Shown: positions 42,746 to 54,544, counted from the stretch's first letter. The stretch: 64,000 bases of DNA from Mycobacterium lepromatosis (GCF_000975265.2 NZ_CP083405.1:2666001-2730000), one strand, 5' to 3'. Translations and numbers: made by a program. Notes: generated by a model not told the origin, from the letters alone.

Positions 42746-43144
42746 GATCTGGCATCTCAGCAGGGCTAATCGTACTACGCTGGCGGCAGCCCGGTGGTAA
42801 CAATGAACCATTGTTGGTGCTTCCAAGTGCCCGCCGTGCCATCCAGGATCCCACTAGTCGTTAGGAACCCACCAGTTCATTAGGGGGGAGACACGGGCCT
42901 ATGGCAGTGCCGTTCTGCCGGTCGGCCAGGTTAACGGCGAGCACATCTTAGGTAACGATGTCTGCCGATGCGACGGTAGGTCCCTCGGCAGTCGAAGTAA
43001 GAGCAGCACTGAACAGCGCTCCGGGCAATACGCCCGTGCCCACCGCACCAGCTGCTGCCTTACGGACTGAAAGGAGTGAAATCAAACAGGTGCCAATTCC
43101 CCTTCCACAAGGTGAAGTAGATGCAAAAACAAAAAGAAATGCAA

Positions 43145-43176
43145 AAACTAAACTAAACTAAACTAAACTAAACTAA
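43145..43176. repeat. Pentanucleotide tandem repeat (AAACT)6
   Basis: Six exact copies of AAACT followed by AA. It stands at the left edge of the AT-rich island. Such slippage-prone arrays are candidates for strain variation. Confidence 0.97.
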
Positions 43177-43249
43177 TTAGCGCTGTTAACTTTTATGCAA
43201 AATCTGTACCTATGGAATTGTTAAAACCTATTCCTCAATATGATTATAG

Positions 43250-43293
43250 TCGATAGTACACGATATATATATATATATATCGTGTACTATCGA
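43250..43293. repeat. 44-bp perfect palindrome with an alternating AT core
   Basis: The left half begins TCGATAGTACACG and runs into (AT)n; the right half mirrors it exactly (...CGTGTACTATCGA). There is no unpaired loop. It lies inside an AT-rich, gene-free island (about 43100-43540) that differs sharply from the GC-rich surroundings. It is too symmetric for a normal terminator and has no adjacent intact gene. Confidence 0.97.
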
Positions 43294-43299
43294 GATTTT

Positions 43300-44105
43300 C
43301 TATTAACGCTAATAGCAGAAGGATTTCCTTAAGATATTAGCTGGAGGAAGATTTGAATAGTTTTAACAGTTAACAGTACTTTAGAATAACTGTTTACTAG
43401 TCCACGGAGCTAGATAGCTACATGGAACTTTGCATGTTTACTTATACTTTCCTGATTGAGATTGAATAAAATTTCCTACTGCGCCAGGAACACCACATTA
43501 CCATCAAGGTGTAGCAAAGTTTAAAATAAGTAGGCTTTGTTCACGTACAGCTGCGACGGCTTTCGCTTCGTCGATCCGGGAGCCTGTCAAGCATGGGCAG
43601 CCCCCGGTGCCTGCACCTCAAAAGTTCCGGTAACGATGATATCGATAGAGAAAATGCTCAACAAAACACATACTGACACCCAGATTTACTGACTTGCACC
43701 CCCGAGGGGGTCGTCGCAATGAGTGTCGTACCCGGTCAACGAACCCAATGTCCCCAATATCAAAGGGTTCCGTGCGCACCCAAGGATCGCCAAGCTATCC
43801 AGACCCGGAGAGACAGGACCGACCCAGCTGTCGTCATTTGTGAGAACGCGGACAAGCGACCGCTCAATCAACACGCGGGCAGCGAACACGACAAACTGTT
43901 GATCTTTCCACCCACGACACACCGAGCTACTCGACCTCTGGCAAGCAACAAGCCGCCGACCGCCTCGGCGTCACTCGACCACCGGACGCCAGCACTAGCA
44001 GCGCACTGATCGAGCACTCCTGACCGACCCCGAGCTCTTCCCCTAAGGCAGACCGCAACCACTCAGGGCCAACCGGTAACCGTAGGGAGGATCAACCCCC
44101 GAGAT
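43300..44105. other. AT-rich island and unassigned DNA before fadD2 3' end
   Basis: Up to about 43540 the sequence stays AT-rich with no reading frame. A loose inverted partner of the GTTAAAAC..TATTC motif (43219-43232 against 43355-43368) flanks the palindrome. From 43540 normal composition returns. Overlapping frames at 43686-44062 (both strands) show no family I recognise. Confidence 0.5.
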
Positions 44106-44110
44106 TGCCG

Positions 44111-45790
44111 TTAATGAACCTCGAAATCACGCAACTCGCGCTTGAGGACCTTGCCGGTGGGATTACGAGGTAGCTCTTCGAGGAAGATCACTTCTCGCGG
44201 CACCTTGTAGCGGGCCAAGTGGTCACGAACGTAAGTTTTGATCGCGTCCTCGTCAATAGTGGCGTCCTGCTTCTTTACCACGAAGGCACGCAGCCGAGCG
44301 CCCCATTCCTTGTCGTCTACACCGACTGCGGTAGCCTCTACCACTTCTGGATGCCCGCTGATCAGATCCTCCACTTCGGCAGGGAACACGTTCTCACCGC
44401 CAGAAACGATCATCTCATCGTCACGACCACTGACATACAGTAAGTCATGCTCGTCGAAGTAGCCGACGTCGCCCGACGATAAGAGACCATCGATAATCTG
44501 CTTGCCACCACCGCCAGTGTAACCCTCGAATGGGAAGGCGTTCCCTACGAAGATCCGACCAACTTGGCCCTGCGGCACTTCTTTACCGCTATCGTCAAGG
44601 ATCTTAACCGTGACACCCTTAACTACCGGACCAACTGTAGCCGAGTTGATTTGCAGGTCTTTGGGTCCTGCTATAGTCGCGAACGCAACCTCAGTCGAAC
44701 CATACATGTTGTAGATGACAGGGCCAAGTTTGTTGAGCGCGCGGGTGGCTAGTTCGGCGCCTAGCTGCGATCCAGATACGAACACGACCCGCAAGCTGGA
44801 CAGATCGGACTTGGTCTCCATATTCTCGAGTGTGTCGAGGATCCGCGAAAGCATAACCGGAACCACAACCATGGCTGTTGCCTGATATTTTTCGATGTCT
44901 TCGAGCACTGTCGCGGGCTTGAACCGGCGCCGCAGCACCAGCGTCGACCCCAGGAACATCGCAAGCGTGGCGTGCAAATAACCCAGAGCGTGGAACATCG
45001 GCGCCGGCAGCAACGTCACCTCGTGTGCCCTGAACGGAACCTTCGACAAGATGCCGCCGAGTGGCGCAAGTGTTGCGGGGGTATTGCGGTTGGCTCCCTT
45101 AGGGGTGCCGGTCGTCCCGCTGGTCAGGAGGATGATCGAGGCGCGCTTACGTACCTTCGGGGCTGGCGCGCTGCTGCTGCGCGCGATTAACTCTGCTAAC
45201 GTCTCGTCGGTGCTGCCCGACGGCTCCTCTTCGTCGGGGTTAACGCCGAGAGCCCGCAACTTGCCCAACGACGGCTCGGCTTTGCTGACGGCTTTGGTGT
45301 ATTCGTCGTCGTAGATGATCACCTTAGCTCCCTCACGCTCCGACACCTCTTTGATTTGCGGTCCAGAGAATTCGCTATTGAGCAAAATAATGCGGGCGCC
45401 CACTCTCGCACAGCCGTAGTTCGCGATCACGAACCAGCGGTGGTTGCGCGCCAGGATGGCGATGCCGTCCCCACCGCGGACCCCCTTGGCAATTAGCCCA
45501 TTGGCCAACGCGTGGGCTGCCCTGTCTAGCTCCTTGTAGGTTAGTGTCCCCTCTTCGTCGATAAGTGCCGCACGGTGTGGAGAGCGCCTAGCCGGCATCG
45601 CCGGCAGCATGGCAAGGTCGCCCCACTTTCTCATACCAACAGCCATCGCGGCGTATGTCAGCGGCGGCTCGAACCCGAGCGCACCCGATTCGAAGATGCT
45701 GCGCAGGTAATGTGTCTCGGAAGCCCCACGCTCAAGGTAGTGCCGAAGCTTGGTCACGGTCTGCCCGAGCAGGCTAGAAAGGTTAGGCAT
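44111..45790 (-). CDS. fadD2: Fatty-acyl-CoA/AMP ligase FadD2
   Basis: Adenylate-forming enzyme: activates a fatty acid with ATP and joins it to CoA. ATG 45790 gives 559 residues starting MPNLSSLLG, as in the family; GTG 45796 is also open. Motifs: P-loop TSGTTGTPKG at about 223-232, YGSTEVAFAT, the hinge segment GRDDEMIVSGGENVFPAEVE, and the C-terminal catalytic lysine in NPTGKVLKREL. Full length and close to remembered FadD2 (Rv0270). Substrate chain length is not evident. It is divergent from the dead LigD-type gene upstream. Confidence 0.93.
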   Translation of the reverse strand: MPNLSSLLGQTVTKLRHYLERGASETHYLRSIFESGALGFEPPLTYAAMAVGMRKWGDLAMLPAMPARRSPHRAALIDEEGTLTYKELDRAAHALANGLIAKGVRGGDGIAILARNHRWFVIANYGCARVGARIILLNSEFSGPQIKEVSEREGAKVIIYDDEYTKAVSKAEPSLGKLRALGVNPDEEEPSGSTDETLAELIARSSSAPAPKVRKRASIILLTSGTTGTPKGANRNTPATLAPLGGILSKVPFRAHEVTLLPAPMFHALGYLHATLAMFLGSTLVLRRRFKPATVLEDIEKYQATAMVVVPVMLSRILDTLENMETKSDLSSLRVVFVSGSQLGAELATRALNKLGPVIYNMYGSTEVAFATIAGPKDLQINSATVGPVVKGVTVKILDDSGKEVPQGQVGRIFVGNAFPFEGYTGGGGKQIIDGLLSSGDVGYFDEHDLLYVSGRDDEMIVSGGENVFPAEVEDLISGHPEVVEATAVGVDDKEWGARLRAFVVKKQDATIDEDAIKTYVRDHLARYKVPREVIFLEELPRNPTGKVLKRELRDFEVH

Positions 45791-45870
45791 GAGCACACAA
45801 TAGCGTGAGAAGATTATACCACAACTATGCCAGTAGCGGCAAAAGAATCAGGAATTACCAATGAATTGCC

Positions 45871-46735
45871 ATGACCGGTCCAGTGTCTATGGAAGTGACC
45901 AGACACCAGAGTGCCATCATGCATCCGGACAAAATCATCTTCGACCGGCGAGGCGCCAACAAGGCCTTACACCAAGCTTGACTTAATGCAACTACGTACC
46001 TGGCTATCGCCGACGGCGCGCTGCGCAGTGTGGCAGATCGACCGAATGATCCTGCAACACCTCGTCAAGGGACATCTCCGCAGAGGCGGTTATCTAAGAT
46101 CTAGATTGAGTTGCGCTCAACACACCGACCGGACTGGGTCTACGTTGCCGAACCGCACTACACGTCGGGTACTTCAGCTATCAAGGCCAACATACAAGAC
46201 ACATGGCGGCCTGGCCTAGGTAGTCTAACCCGGGTTGGTGTCGATCTCGATCCGCATCCGGTGTTGGCCTAAGACCTCGATCATCCCGACGAGGAAGGCA
46301 CCGACCTGAATCACGCGCTCGCGCTGGTAGCACGTTAGGTGCTGGAGAACTACGGCCTGAGGCATTGCCGAAGACTTGCAGGTCGCAAAGATTTCATCTC
46401 TATACCCGAATCACCCCGTGGTGACAGTTCGCCACAGATATGGCTCGCCGCTCAGACCGTTGCTCGCGCAGTCGAGCGGCGAGTACCTGATGCCGCCACT
46501 AGCAGCTGGTGGAAAGAATAACCGCAGGAGATTCGTCGACTTCAACCAGAACACCAAAGACCGCACTGTCACGTCGGCTTACTCTGCGTGAGGTTACCCC
46601 AGATGCCCGGGTATCGACGCCGTTGCATTGGGACGAGGTAGCCGAATTGCAAGCACAAGACGTGCACCAACGACACCGAGCCTAATCAATTCGCCGAAAT
46701 CGGTTACCCGTTGGCAGGTATTAAACAGGTATTAA
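45871..46735 (+). pseudogene. LigD-type primase/polymerase domain remnant (Rv0269c type)
   Basis: The start at ATG 45871 leads into MHPDKIIFDRRGANKAL, the usual opening of LigD polymerase domains. Later frames show DLDHPDEEGTDLNHALALVA, AVERRVPDAATSSWWKE and RRFVDFNQNTKDRTVTSAY. These are the primase-superfamily segments (FVDYNQNARDRT..SAYS). Stops, including one inside the FDLDP-like segment, and at least five shifts make it dead. Such polymerases fill and extend ends in non-homologous end joining. I recall ku and ligD also being absent in leprosy bacilli. Confidence 0.75.
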
Positions 46736-46739
46736 ATAC

Positions 46740-47220
46740 GCGCTTGAGTACGTGACCGACTGTCGATGCTGGTCGAAGAAATGGTCCCCATTCTCAAAAA
46801 GCAAGTACCCAAAGCGTATGGCCCACTGCCGGCCCTGACAGCGGCCTGCGCCAATTCCCGATATCGCTTGTCGAGACAGCCCGCACCAAGACCAAGGATG
46901 AGGCAATGGGGTGGCGTGCGCGACACCCGACACGGTGAACGGCACGGAAATCCTATCCAGCGCGGTGATCACTTCGGAATGGGCGATCGCATCGCCGACC
47001 GGTAGTCTCACCACGCTACAACCAGCCGATATCCTAGTCGACGGCATGTGTGGGCCAAGTTTGTCCAGTATCGGATCAGGATCAAACTGCAGTATGTGCC
47101 GATCGACCAACACCCACTTCATGACGAGCTGATCACCGATTACAACCCGTGGCACGGCTACAAGCCGAAAGCATTGCGGAACCACGAAGCGGGACAAAAA
47201 TGATTTCGTGATAGTAGCGC
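46740..47220. other. Unassigned; long minus-strand frame judged a shadow
   Basis: A 218-codon minus frame (46721-47377) is open but matches nothing, has atypical composition and overlaps the start of the iron lipoprotein remnant. Plus-strand text here may be debris of oplA (Rv0266c, 5-oxoprolinase), which is expected by synteny. I cannot confirm this. Confidence 0.35.
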
Positions 47221-47223
47221 CGC

Positions 47224-48130
47224 TTGTCGGTGCAGATACAAGCCCGTCACGCGATACAAAATGGATGGGATCGGCGCGAGTTCCTGCAGCTAGTCGGGGC
47301 CACAGGGTTGCTGGGCTCTGGCGGTTGTTCGTCACCCAAACGGCCGCCGGAAACCCCTGACGGCGGAGTGGTAACAATCACCCAACTTTTCGATCAACCC
47401 TTCATCACGGAAACACATAAGCGAGTTGTTCGTGCCGGTTACACTGAGCAAGACAACCTGCTCGCAGTGGGTACAGCGCCAATCGCGGTAACCAACTGGT
47501 TCGGCGATCAGCCGTTCGCAGTGTGGCAGTGGGCCCAACCCAAACTCGGTGCAGCGCAACCCGTGGGGTTGAACCTGAACAACGGTATTCCATTCGACCA
47601 AATCGCTATACTAAAACCCGACCTGATCTTGGAGATCAATGCCGGCGTGGACGTCTATAACGTATCAAAAAGCTGTCGGCGATCGGACCGACCGTCCTGA
47701 AACCGAATGGCGACGCGTTCTTCAAGCCGTTATAAGGATATAAGGCCACTGCGACCAGCCAAGCGGTGATGCGGGTCCCGCCGACGGCAAACACTATGGT
47801 CGCACCCATAGCGGGCTGGCAGACAAACTTCCTCGACGAGATGGGTTTGGCAATCGCCGAACAACATCAAATAAAACCGTTCAGCGACGATCACCGCACA
47901 GTCATCCCACGCGGTCACATCAAAGCTATGCTCGATTCCGCTAACGTGACGATCTGGTTGACCGAAGGCCCGAATAACCAAAAGCTACTGTCAGCCGACC
48001 CCGATGCAGCAGCATCGCAAGCAACCTAACAAAATCTTCACATTTCACCGCCAAATACCAGGACGGCGCGACCGCCTTTTCGTCGACACCGAGCTACCCG
48101 ATAGTCACCAAACCAACTGCCTGCACAAAC
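47224..48130 (+). pseudogene. Periplasmic iron-siderophore-binding lipoprotein remnant (Rv0265c, fecB2 type)
   Basis: Class III periplasmic binding protein of iron uptake. 47224-47670 is well preserved: a twin-Arg-like DRREFLQ start, a lipobox-like GSGGC, then YTEQDNLLAVGTAPIAVTNW and ILKPDLILEINAGVD. A frameshift near 47660 and a missing segment follow. The rest reads TMVAPIAGWQTNFLDEMGLA and VIPRGHIKAMLDSANVTIWL in another frame, with the C-terminus broken near 48030-48130. The limited damage suggests relatively recent inactivation. Confidence 0.85.
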
Positions 48131-48199
48131 CGGTAAGATCCTGAGTTACACCCGGCTAAAATTACCTGTCTTTGAGCGTTTCGTGAGGCACCTCTGGCA

Positions 48200-48928
48200 A
48201 TGCTCCAAAATCCCTCCCCGCTACCCTTATTCCGACGTTACCGTCAAAGCATGAGTGTTATAGACACGGCAAGCGACCATGCGCAGTACCTGCCTGAAGG
48301 CTTAGTTGTGGGCGCTAACATTCTCCACTACGGCGATCAAGCTCTGATGCTGCAATGCGGCAGCACCTCTGATGTCCTGGCGTGGGCAGATGCGTTACGT
48401 GCGGCGGCACTACCCGGTGTGGTCGACATCGTCCCAGGCGCCCGCACCGTGTTGGTGAAACTCGGCGGACCCCACGACCAAAGGGTCACCCTTCAGCGGC
48501 TACGTAAGCTGCGGGTCACCCCGGAGGCGACTGCGCCGACTGACCGTGGCGCCAACGTGGTGATCGACGTCGTCTACGACGGCCCGGACCTCGCCGAGGT
48601 TGCCAACATTACCGGACTGACGGTAGCGCAGATCATCACCGCCCATACCAGTACTCCGTGGCGAGCCGGATTCAATGGCTTCGCCCCAGGTTTCGTATAT
48701 CTGGTCGACGGCGATCCACGACTGCGAGTGCCGCGCCGACGTGATCCGCGGACCTCGGTGCCGCCTGGTTCGGTCGCCCTCGCCGACGAATTCAGCGCGA
48801 TATATCCACGCCAGTCTCCTGGCGGTTGGCAACTCATCGGCCACACCGACACGGTACTGTGGGACACCAACCTGCCCAATCCCGCATTGCTGACGCAGGG
48901 CATGTGGGTGCGGTTCCGCGCCGCATAA
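48200..48928 (+). CDS. pxpB: 5-oxoprolinase subunit B (PxpB/KipI family, Rv0264c type)
   Basis: Part of PxpABC, the ATP-dependent 5-oxoproline hydrolase; older annotation calls it allophanate hydrolase subunit 1. Family segments: [51 protein letters not shown], and the GG-containing [12 protein letters not shown]. The open frame from ATG 48200 is 242 residues, with GAGG about 13-16 bases upstream. ATG 48251 would give 225 residues, closer to the remembered 210, so the start is uncertain. pxpC follows 20 bp later. No pxpA is seen in this window. Confidence 0.9.
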   Translation: MLQNPSPLPLFRRYRQSMSVIDTASDHAQYLPEGLVVGANILHYGDQALMLQCGSTSDVLAWADALRAAALPGVVDIVPGARTVLVKLGGPHDQRVTLQRLRKLRVTPEATAPTDRGANVVIDVVYDGPDLAEVANITGLTVAQIITAHTSTPWRAGFNGFAPGFVYLVDGDPRLRVPRRRDPRTSVPPGSVALADEFSAIYPRQSPGGWQLIGHTDTVLWDTNLPNPALLTQGMWVRFRAA

Positions 48929-48948
48929 CAGGACCGTAGCGAACTACC

Positions 48949-49893
48949 ATGACAAACCCGCCAATCAAGTTGGAGATCCTGCGTAGTGGCCCGTTTGCAG
49001 TCGTGCAGGACCTCGGCCGAGTCGGGCTGGCCCACCTCGGCGTCGGTCGGTCCGGAGCCGCCGACCGCGGCTCGCACAAGCTGGCCAACCGATTGGTCGC
49101 CAACCCCGACGACCGTGCCACAGTCGAAGTGACTTTCGGTGGTTTCTCAGCTCGAGTGTGCGGCGGCAACGTCGATGTCGCAGTCACGGGCGCCGACGCC
49201 AACCCAACGGCTAACGGTATTGTGTTTGGCACCAACAGCATGCAACATATCCGCGACGGGCAAGTGATCTCGCTGGGTACCCCGCATGCTGGACTGCGGA
49301 CGTATCTAGCAGTGCGTGGTGGCATCTGCGTCACCCCAGTGCTGGGTTCACGTAGCTACGACGTTTTGTCCGCAATCGGCCCGGCGCCACTACGAGCCGG
49401 TGACGAGTTGCCGGTTGGCGACCACACCGACGACTACCCCGAACTCGAACACGCCCCCGTGGCTGCCATTACAGGCAATCCGGTTGAGCTGCTGGTCATA
49501 CCCGGGCCGCACCACGATTGGTTCATCGATCCCGACGTCCTAGTTCATACCGACTGGGTGGCCTCCGACCGCAGCGACCGGGTAGGGATGCGGTTACTCG
49601 GCCGCCCTTTGTTGTACCGATACCCGGACCGTCAACTCCCCAGCGAAGGCACCACCCGAGGAGCAATCCAATTGCCGCCCAACGGGTTACCAGTGATCCT
49701 GGGGCCCGATCACCCGGTCACTGGCGGCTACCCAGTTACGGGCGTGGTTATCGATGAGGACATCGACAAGCTCGCTCAGGTGCGGCCTGGCCAGCAAGTG
49801 CGTCTACATTGGGCACGGACCTCTGTTGTCGCCACCGGAACAGCTACGCTCCGGTCCTCGAGACTGACCGTTCTAGTAACACCAACCCGGTAG
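48949..49893 (+). CDS. pxpC: 5-oxoprolinase subunit C (PxpC/KipA family, Rv0263c type)
   Basis: Partner of PxpB; biotin-dependent carboxylase-like domain by family name. 314 residues from ATG 48949. Visible family segments: [24 protein letters not shown], split by normal substitutions, [20 protein letters not shown], and near the end [18 protein letters not shown]. It forms a two-gene unit with pxpB (20 bp spacing), and aac starts 20 bp after its stop, suggesting one transcript of three genes. Intact. Confidence 0.9.
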   Translation: MTNPPIKLEILRSGPFAVVQDLGRVGLAHLGVGRSGAADRGSHKLANRLVANPDDRATVEVTFGGFSARVCGGNVDVAVTGADANPTANGIVFGTNSMQHIRDGQVISLGTPHAGLRTYLAVRGGICVTPVLGSRSYDVLSAIGPAPLRAGDELPVGDHTDDYPELEHAPVAAITGNPVELLVIPGPHHDWFIDPDVLVHTDWVASDRSDRVGMRLLGRPLLYRYPDRQLPSEGTTRGAIQLPPNGLPVILGPDHPVTGGYPVTGVVIDEDIDKLAQVRPGQQVRLHWARTSVVATGTATLRSSRLTVLVTPTR

Positions 49894-49906
49894 AAAAGCC
49901 TGGTAA

Positions 49907-50458
<552 letters not shown>

Positions 50459-50459
50459 C

Positions 50460-51436
50460 TTGAATAGCAAATATATTTTGACAGCCATGGCCGCTTCCGT
50501 ATACAGACCCCCGCCGCTCATCTCCGAAATGTTCGAGCGAATTTACCGTGGCGAACTGGGTTAGCGAAGATCGAGCCACCTGGCTCGTTGTGTCCTGGAA
50601 TAGTCCACCAGCCTCAGGGAACACTGATGGAACTAGAGGCCCTCGGGAGCATTTCGCGGTGCAGTTCCCGATATCGGTTGCGATCTTGGCGAGAGCTCCA
50701 TTTTCCTTGCTAATTAAGGATATTCGGTTATAAGGCCAGATAGCTCGCCCACCGCAATCAAATAGTTTCCGGAGCCATGTGGCAAAGATCAGCGTCACGA
50801 TCGACGTCGCCGTCACCTGGGCGCAAACAACCTCACTGGCTACGACGGGCGCTTCAACGCCGTGGTGAACAACGCAATGTCTCATTTCCTTGAGTGAGCA
50901 CTTAGGAAAAATAATAATTATATAATGCCGTCGTGCACCGTGCAACCTAACCCGATGCGCACTAACATCTGTTCTGTTTCTCTGAGCAGTAACGTCAAAG
51001 GCATCGGCGCGCTGATAAACGCGGTGCACGAATCCAACGTTCGTGAAACGCTGGCCACCAACAGCTGGCGAATCGACTTCCTCGGGCCCGCAACATAGCC
51101 TGTCGAACTTCAGGAAATTCTTCGATGCCAATTTACCAGGGGACGCAGGAACAAGTAGTTGGGCAGGTGCGCGACGTTCGATACCACATCGCAACCATTT
51201 TCATTACTACTCAATTCCGACTCGGTACACCTACCGATGATGACGTTACACGTCACGGGAATGGACTAACACACGCACCTCACTCGGAGTAATAACCTGG
51301 CCTGTCCTCCGCTCACTGCGTGAGGATTGCGGCGGTGAGCCGAAAATCACACACTGAGGTTACTGGCGGGCAACTTCCAGGCAACAAATGGCTTCTAGCG
51401 TGATCACTAGCAAGGCCACGATAGGAACCACGGAGA
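50460..51436. other. No gene recognised
   Basis: The 264-codon minus frame at 50400-51194 overlaps the 3' end of aac and has no family resemblance, so I treat it as a shadow. Plus-strand text is broken. Nothing else seen. Confidence 0.4.
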
Positions 51437-52620
51437 ATGTCTACAGACCATTCATACCTACTATCAGATTGGTACCTCGAAAACAATGCGGCCTAAGAGG
51501 CTGACAACCAAAGCATAGCCTGTCGCCACTTGATCTGGTTGATCGTCGCCGATCATATCGAGTTCTCTACCTGGTCTATCCGGTCAAGTGATGATGCTGT
51601 TCATGCCCACGTCCGTGGATAGCCTTTAGACAAGCTAGAAGTTCCTGCTAAGCGCCACCGCGACGTTGGTCGGAAGATGTCTGCGATTCCCCTACATATT
51701 TGCCACCGCAAGGTTCGGCGGGCTTAACTGGACCATATCTTCGCGGTGTTGTTGTTGATCCCTACCATTAGCACACGCTTACTACAGCACACGCCTACTA
51801 CTGCTAGCCAATCCCAGTCTGCCGCTGTGGCCGTACTTAGTGTGCGGCCTTTGCCGGCTTCAGTGGGAGCAACTGCGCCTCATCCATGACGAACATCAAC
51901 GCGTTTTCCGCAGCGACTAACGGGCTGAGCACTGACTCGCAACGCCGACGGCGGTAACCTGGAGGTACCGGTGATCTAGCTCTGGTGGGCCTGCCGGTGA
52001 TCGCGACGGTGGGTGACCAACAGCCCTACTGGGTGTGTACGGTATGGCTAGTGCTGCTGGAGGTCACCGTAATCAACACAGCGCGCTGCATGGAAAACTT
52101 GATTAATACCGCATCGCGATGAGCACCTTGCTGGCTGTGCTCTCTGGGCCGCATATCTGGGTGATCCTGCTGATCTACATCGGCGCCGTCGCCACCTTAT
52201 GTCGGGCTCTCGTTCGCATTTGGCCCAGTGCTGCAGATACACGCATTGCCGACAGTCAAAGCACGGCGCAGCGTTCACCGCATTAGGAACAAATCACTTT
52301 TCTGGCTCCAACTCTCGGTCTAAATATCCAACGTCTACGGCAACCATATCGTTAACCGCGCCGGGGGTGGGCTGATCATCCTCTACGCCTCCTGCACAAG
52401 TAGACTGGACTCGGTAATACTTTCCAGCGCAATAAATTTTCATTTTCTACACCGGCGGTATCCACACACTGCCGGCATGATGATTCGGTTACTTAACCAA
52501 ATTCTCCACACTATTCATCTTGTCCAGTGGCGATAATAGCTCGATATATAAGACGGTTCCATAGATTTTCGAGGCACGCAGGCGCCGACATCCGCACGTT
52601 CTTCAATGGCGTTATTAACT
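51437..52620 (+). pseudogene. NarK-type nitrate/nitrite transporter remnant, copy 1 (narK3 position)
   Basis: The ATG at 51437 gives STDHSYLLSDWYLEN, followed in shifting frames by ACRHLIWLIVADHIEFSTW, LLLIPTIST, GDQQPYWVCTVWLVLLEV and TLLAVLSGPHIWVILLIYIG. Then come QSTAQRSPH.EQITFLAP and LFILSSGDNSSIYKTVP.IFEAR. This is the order of major-facilitator NarK proteins (12 membrane helices, nitrate uptake or nitrite export). Stops and shifts are numerous, so it is dead. Confidence 0.75.
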
Positions 52621-53138
52621 AGCTGTCAACTGATACTTGCGTATCGCGTGTGAAAAATTCAGTTCCTGAGGTAGCAGTGTGCACAATCTTCATCCATCCT
52701 CGTTTGCTAAGCCCCCGATCTGGGGCGCCGCGGCGTATGCAATCCGCGTGACACAAACAGCACCCACGCTCTTTCAACGCTAATGGCAACTTTGATGGTC
52801 ACCCGCTCTGCCTCGCCTTCAACGAGGCCCACTACGTCACAGGCACTACCCAGCTGTTCGACGCCGGTGCGCGTCGACGCGTGGTACGCCCCCTAGTGCG
52901 AACCTGTCCTGACTAGCAGGAAAATGACTAGGGCTAGTGGTTAGGCGAAAGCGACCCGGCGGAATTGGGTGTCGTTTTGCAGAGTGCGTATGGGGCAGGA
53001 CAGGGCTAATGGTAACCCGGTAGCCTATCTCAGCTTTTGACTAGGCGGTGGGAGTGGTAATCGCAAGTTTGGCGACTTCGGCCTCGCCGAGTACACCTTA
53101 TCAGATATGGGTTGCTCTTGCTGGTCTTGTCAGCGCCG
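52620..53138. other. Unassigned region
   Basis: A plus-strand fragment at about 52770-52920 (FDGHPLCLAFNEAHYVTGTT) looks protein-like but I cannot place it. Otherwise no coding sequence seen. Confidence 0.3.
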
Positions 53139-53960
53139 CTAACCGGCCCGGACGAAATTGTCCGTAAGCATAGCCTTGACCCATGAGACTAGGCGTTCAC
53201 GTCTGGTTAAGCGGTTCATGTCAGTGTCGACCTCAGTCAGGATGTTTTGCGCACTGCTAACGCTAATACTCAAAAATTCCGTGAGATGCTCAACGGTGCT
53301 GATAACGCATTCTGCAACGATAGCGGGGTCGACCAGAATCGGTTTGGCGCCGCCAGTGTTGGGATCGGGAGTGATGTCGGTACCTGTGCTGGCTCCGTGC
53401 GCATCGGCGCCGGTGCGGTGATCGATGGCCCGGGTGTCGGCGGGTAGCTCAACAATCAGGCCCTCGATCATGTCCCGTGTGGACAGCGTGATCAGGGTTG
53501 AGGCCACCGACGATATTCTGACCAGCGCGTCCTCGAACAGTTTTTTCTAGCCGCTGCCAATAGCAAGTGTAGTCGCGGGTCAAATCCACCCACAGGCGGG
53601 TGTAGTAGAGAAGCAGCGGATAGAACTTGGCCGATGGCACGAAAACTGATCCCAGCAGACCCTTCTCGGTCAGCTTGGCCAACCACACCGCATCTAGCTT
53701 ATCAGTCCTGTTCCAGCCCAGCACATTCTCCACATCCCGGGTCTTGACCAGCTGCACCGGACAGCCACGCCACCCCTAGCAGGTAGTACCAGATCCGCCA
53801 GTAGCCCGCGGTGGACTCGACGGTAACTTTCTCGATGCCGGCCTCGATGAGCTGCTGGGCCAACTCGACTATGGCCGACTATGGCCCCGGTGCGTGCGGG
53901 CACGTCTCACACACGGCTGAACCGTCGCCCCGATTTGGTCGATCACTATTCGTGTTCGGC
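53139..53960 (-). mobile_element. IS110-family transposase remnant
   Basis: Minus-strand pieces in order: GIEKVTVESTAGYWRIWYYL, LVKTRDVENVLGWNRTDKLD, AVWLAKLTEKGLLGSVFVP, LWVDLTRDYTCYWQRLEK, ASTLITLSTRDMIEGLI, and the helix-hairpin-helix part SAQNILTEVDTDMNRLTRRE. They match IS110-type transposases (RuvC-like N-terminal domain, transposase-20 C-terminal domain). The C-terminal catalytic serine region is missing and three frames are used. No clear ends can be drawn. The tail at 53420-53330 is replaced by unrelated Ala/Thr-rich sequence, suggesting internal rearrangement. Confidence 0.75.
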
Positions 53961-54540
53961 TTCAGGAATCTCTCTCCCCCGGACCCGACACTACCGCAAG
54001 CTTCTGGCTTGTTCCTGCGTTGTGCTGCCACTTGGCTTGCTTTCCAATTGAATCCATCCCACTACATAGTGGATAGATCGTCCAAAGTCCTCATTCAAGA
54101 GAAGCAAAATTCTGACCGGCATGCTCGAAGCAGTAGTACGTGGCCCTTCCACAGGTCGGACCCCGACGTCAAGCTTGGCTACAGACTCACCAGCCCATAA
54201 CCAGATCAGCGTCGACGAGCGACTCGACCACATGTTCACACTGACTAGACGTCCCACAAGAACAACAAAACTTGGCCCAAATTAGTACACACCGTAGGTG
54301 CAGATCTTGATAAGCGCGTCCTGGAGGTCGTCAGGTAACAGATCAGCAAGGGGGGAGGAGTGTCAGCTTTGTTAGCCAGTTGACCCTCCTGGAAAGTACC
54401 TCTTTGGTATGCCTTAATGCCGTCTTGGTTGAAACAACTTAGGCTGGGCGGTCGATGGGCGCGAAGCGAAACGTAACCTACTGTGATCGCCGCCGGGTCG
54501 TGTCGTCACAAAGGCTTAGATGTTGCGCAACGACCTGCTT
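53961..54540. other. No gene recognised
   Basis: Open frames on both strands (53811-54200 plus, 53991-54257 minus) without recognisable content. They lie between the IS110 remnant and the second narK remnant. Confidence 0.35.
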
Positions 54541-54544
54541 TGAC

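Noticed and set aside
42453..42854. 133-codon minus-strand frame
   Set aside because: The opposite strand carries an acyl-CoA dehydrogenase ending, so this frame is most likely its antisense shadow.
43145..43293. AAACT array and palindrome as part of a CRISPR array
   Set aside because: The units are 5 bp with no spacers and there are no cas genes. No regularly spaced repeats of 25-40 bp were seen anywhere in the window.
46721..47377. 218-codon open frame on the minus strand
   Set aside because: It matches no family, overlaps the start of the iron lipoprotein remnant on the other strand and has shadow-like composition.
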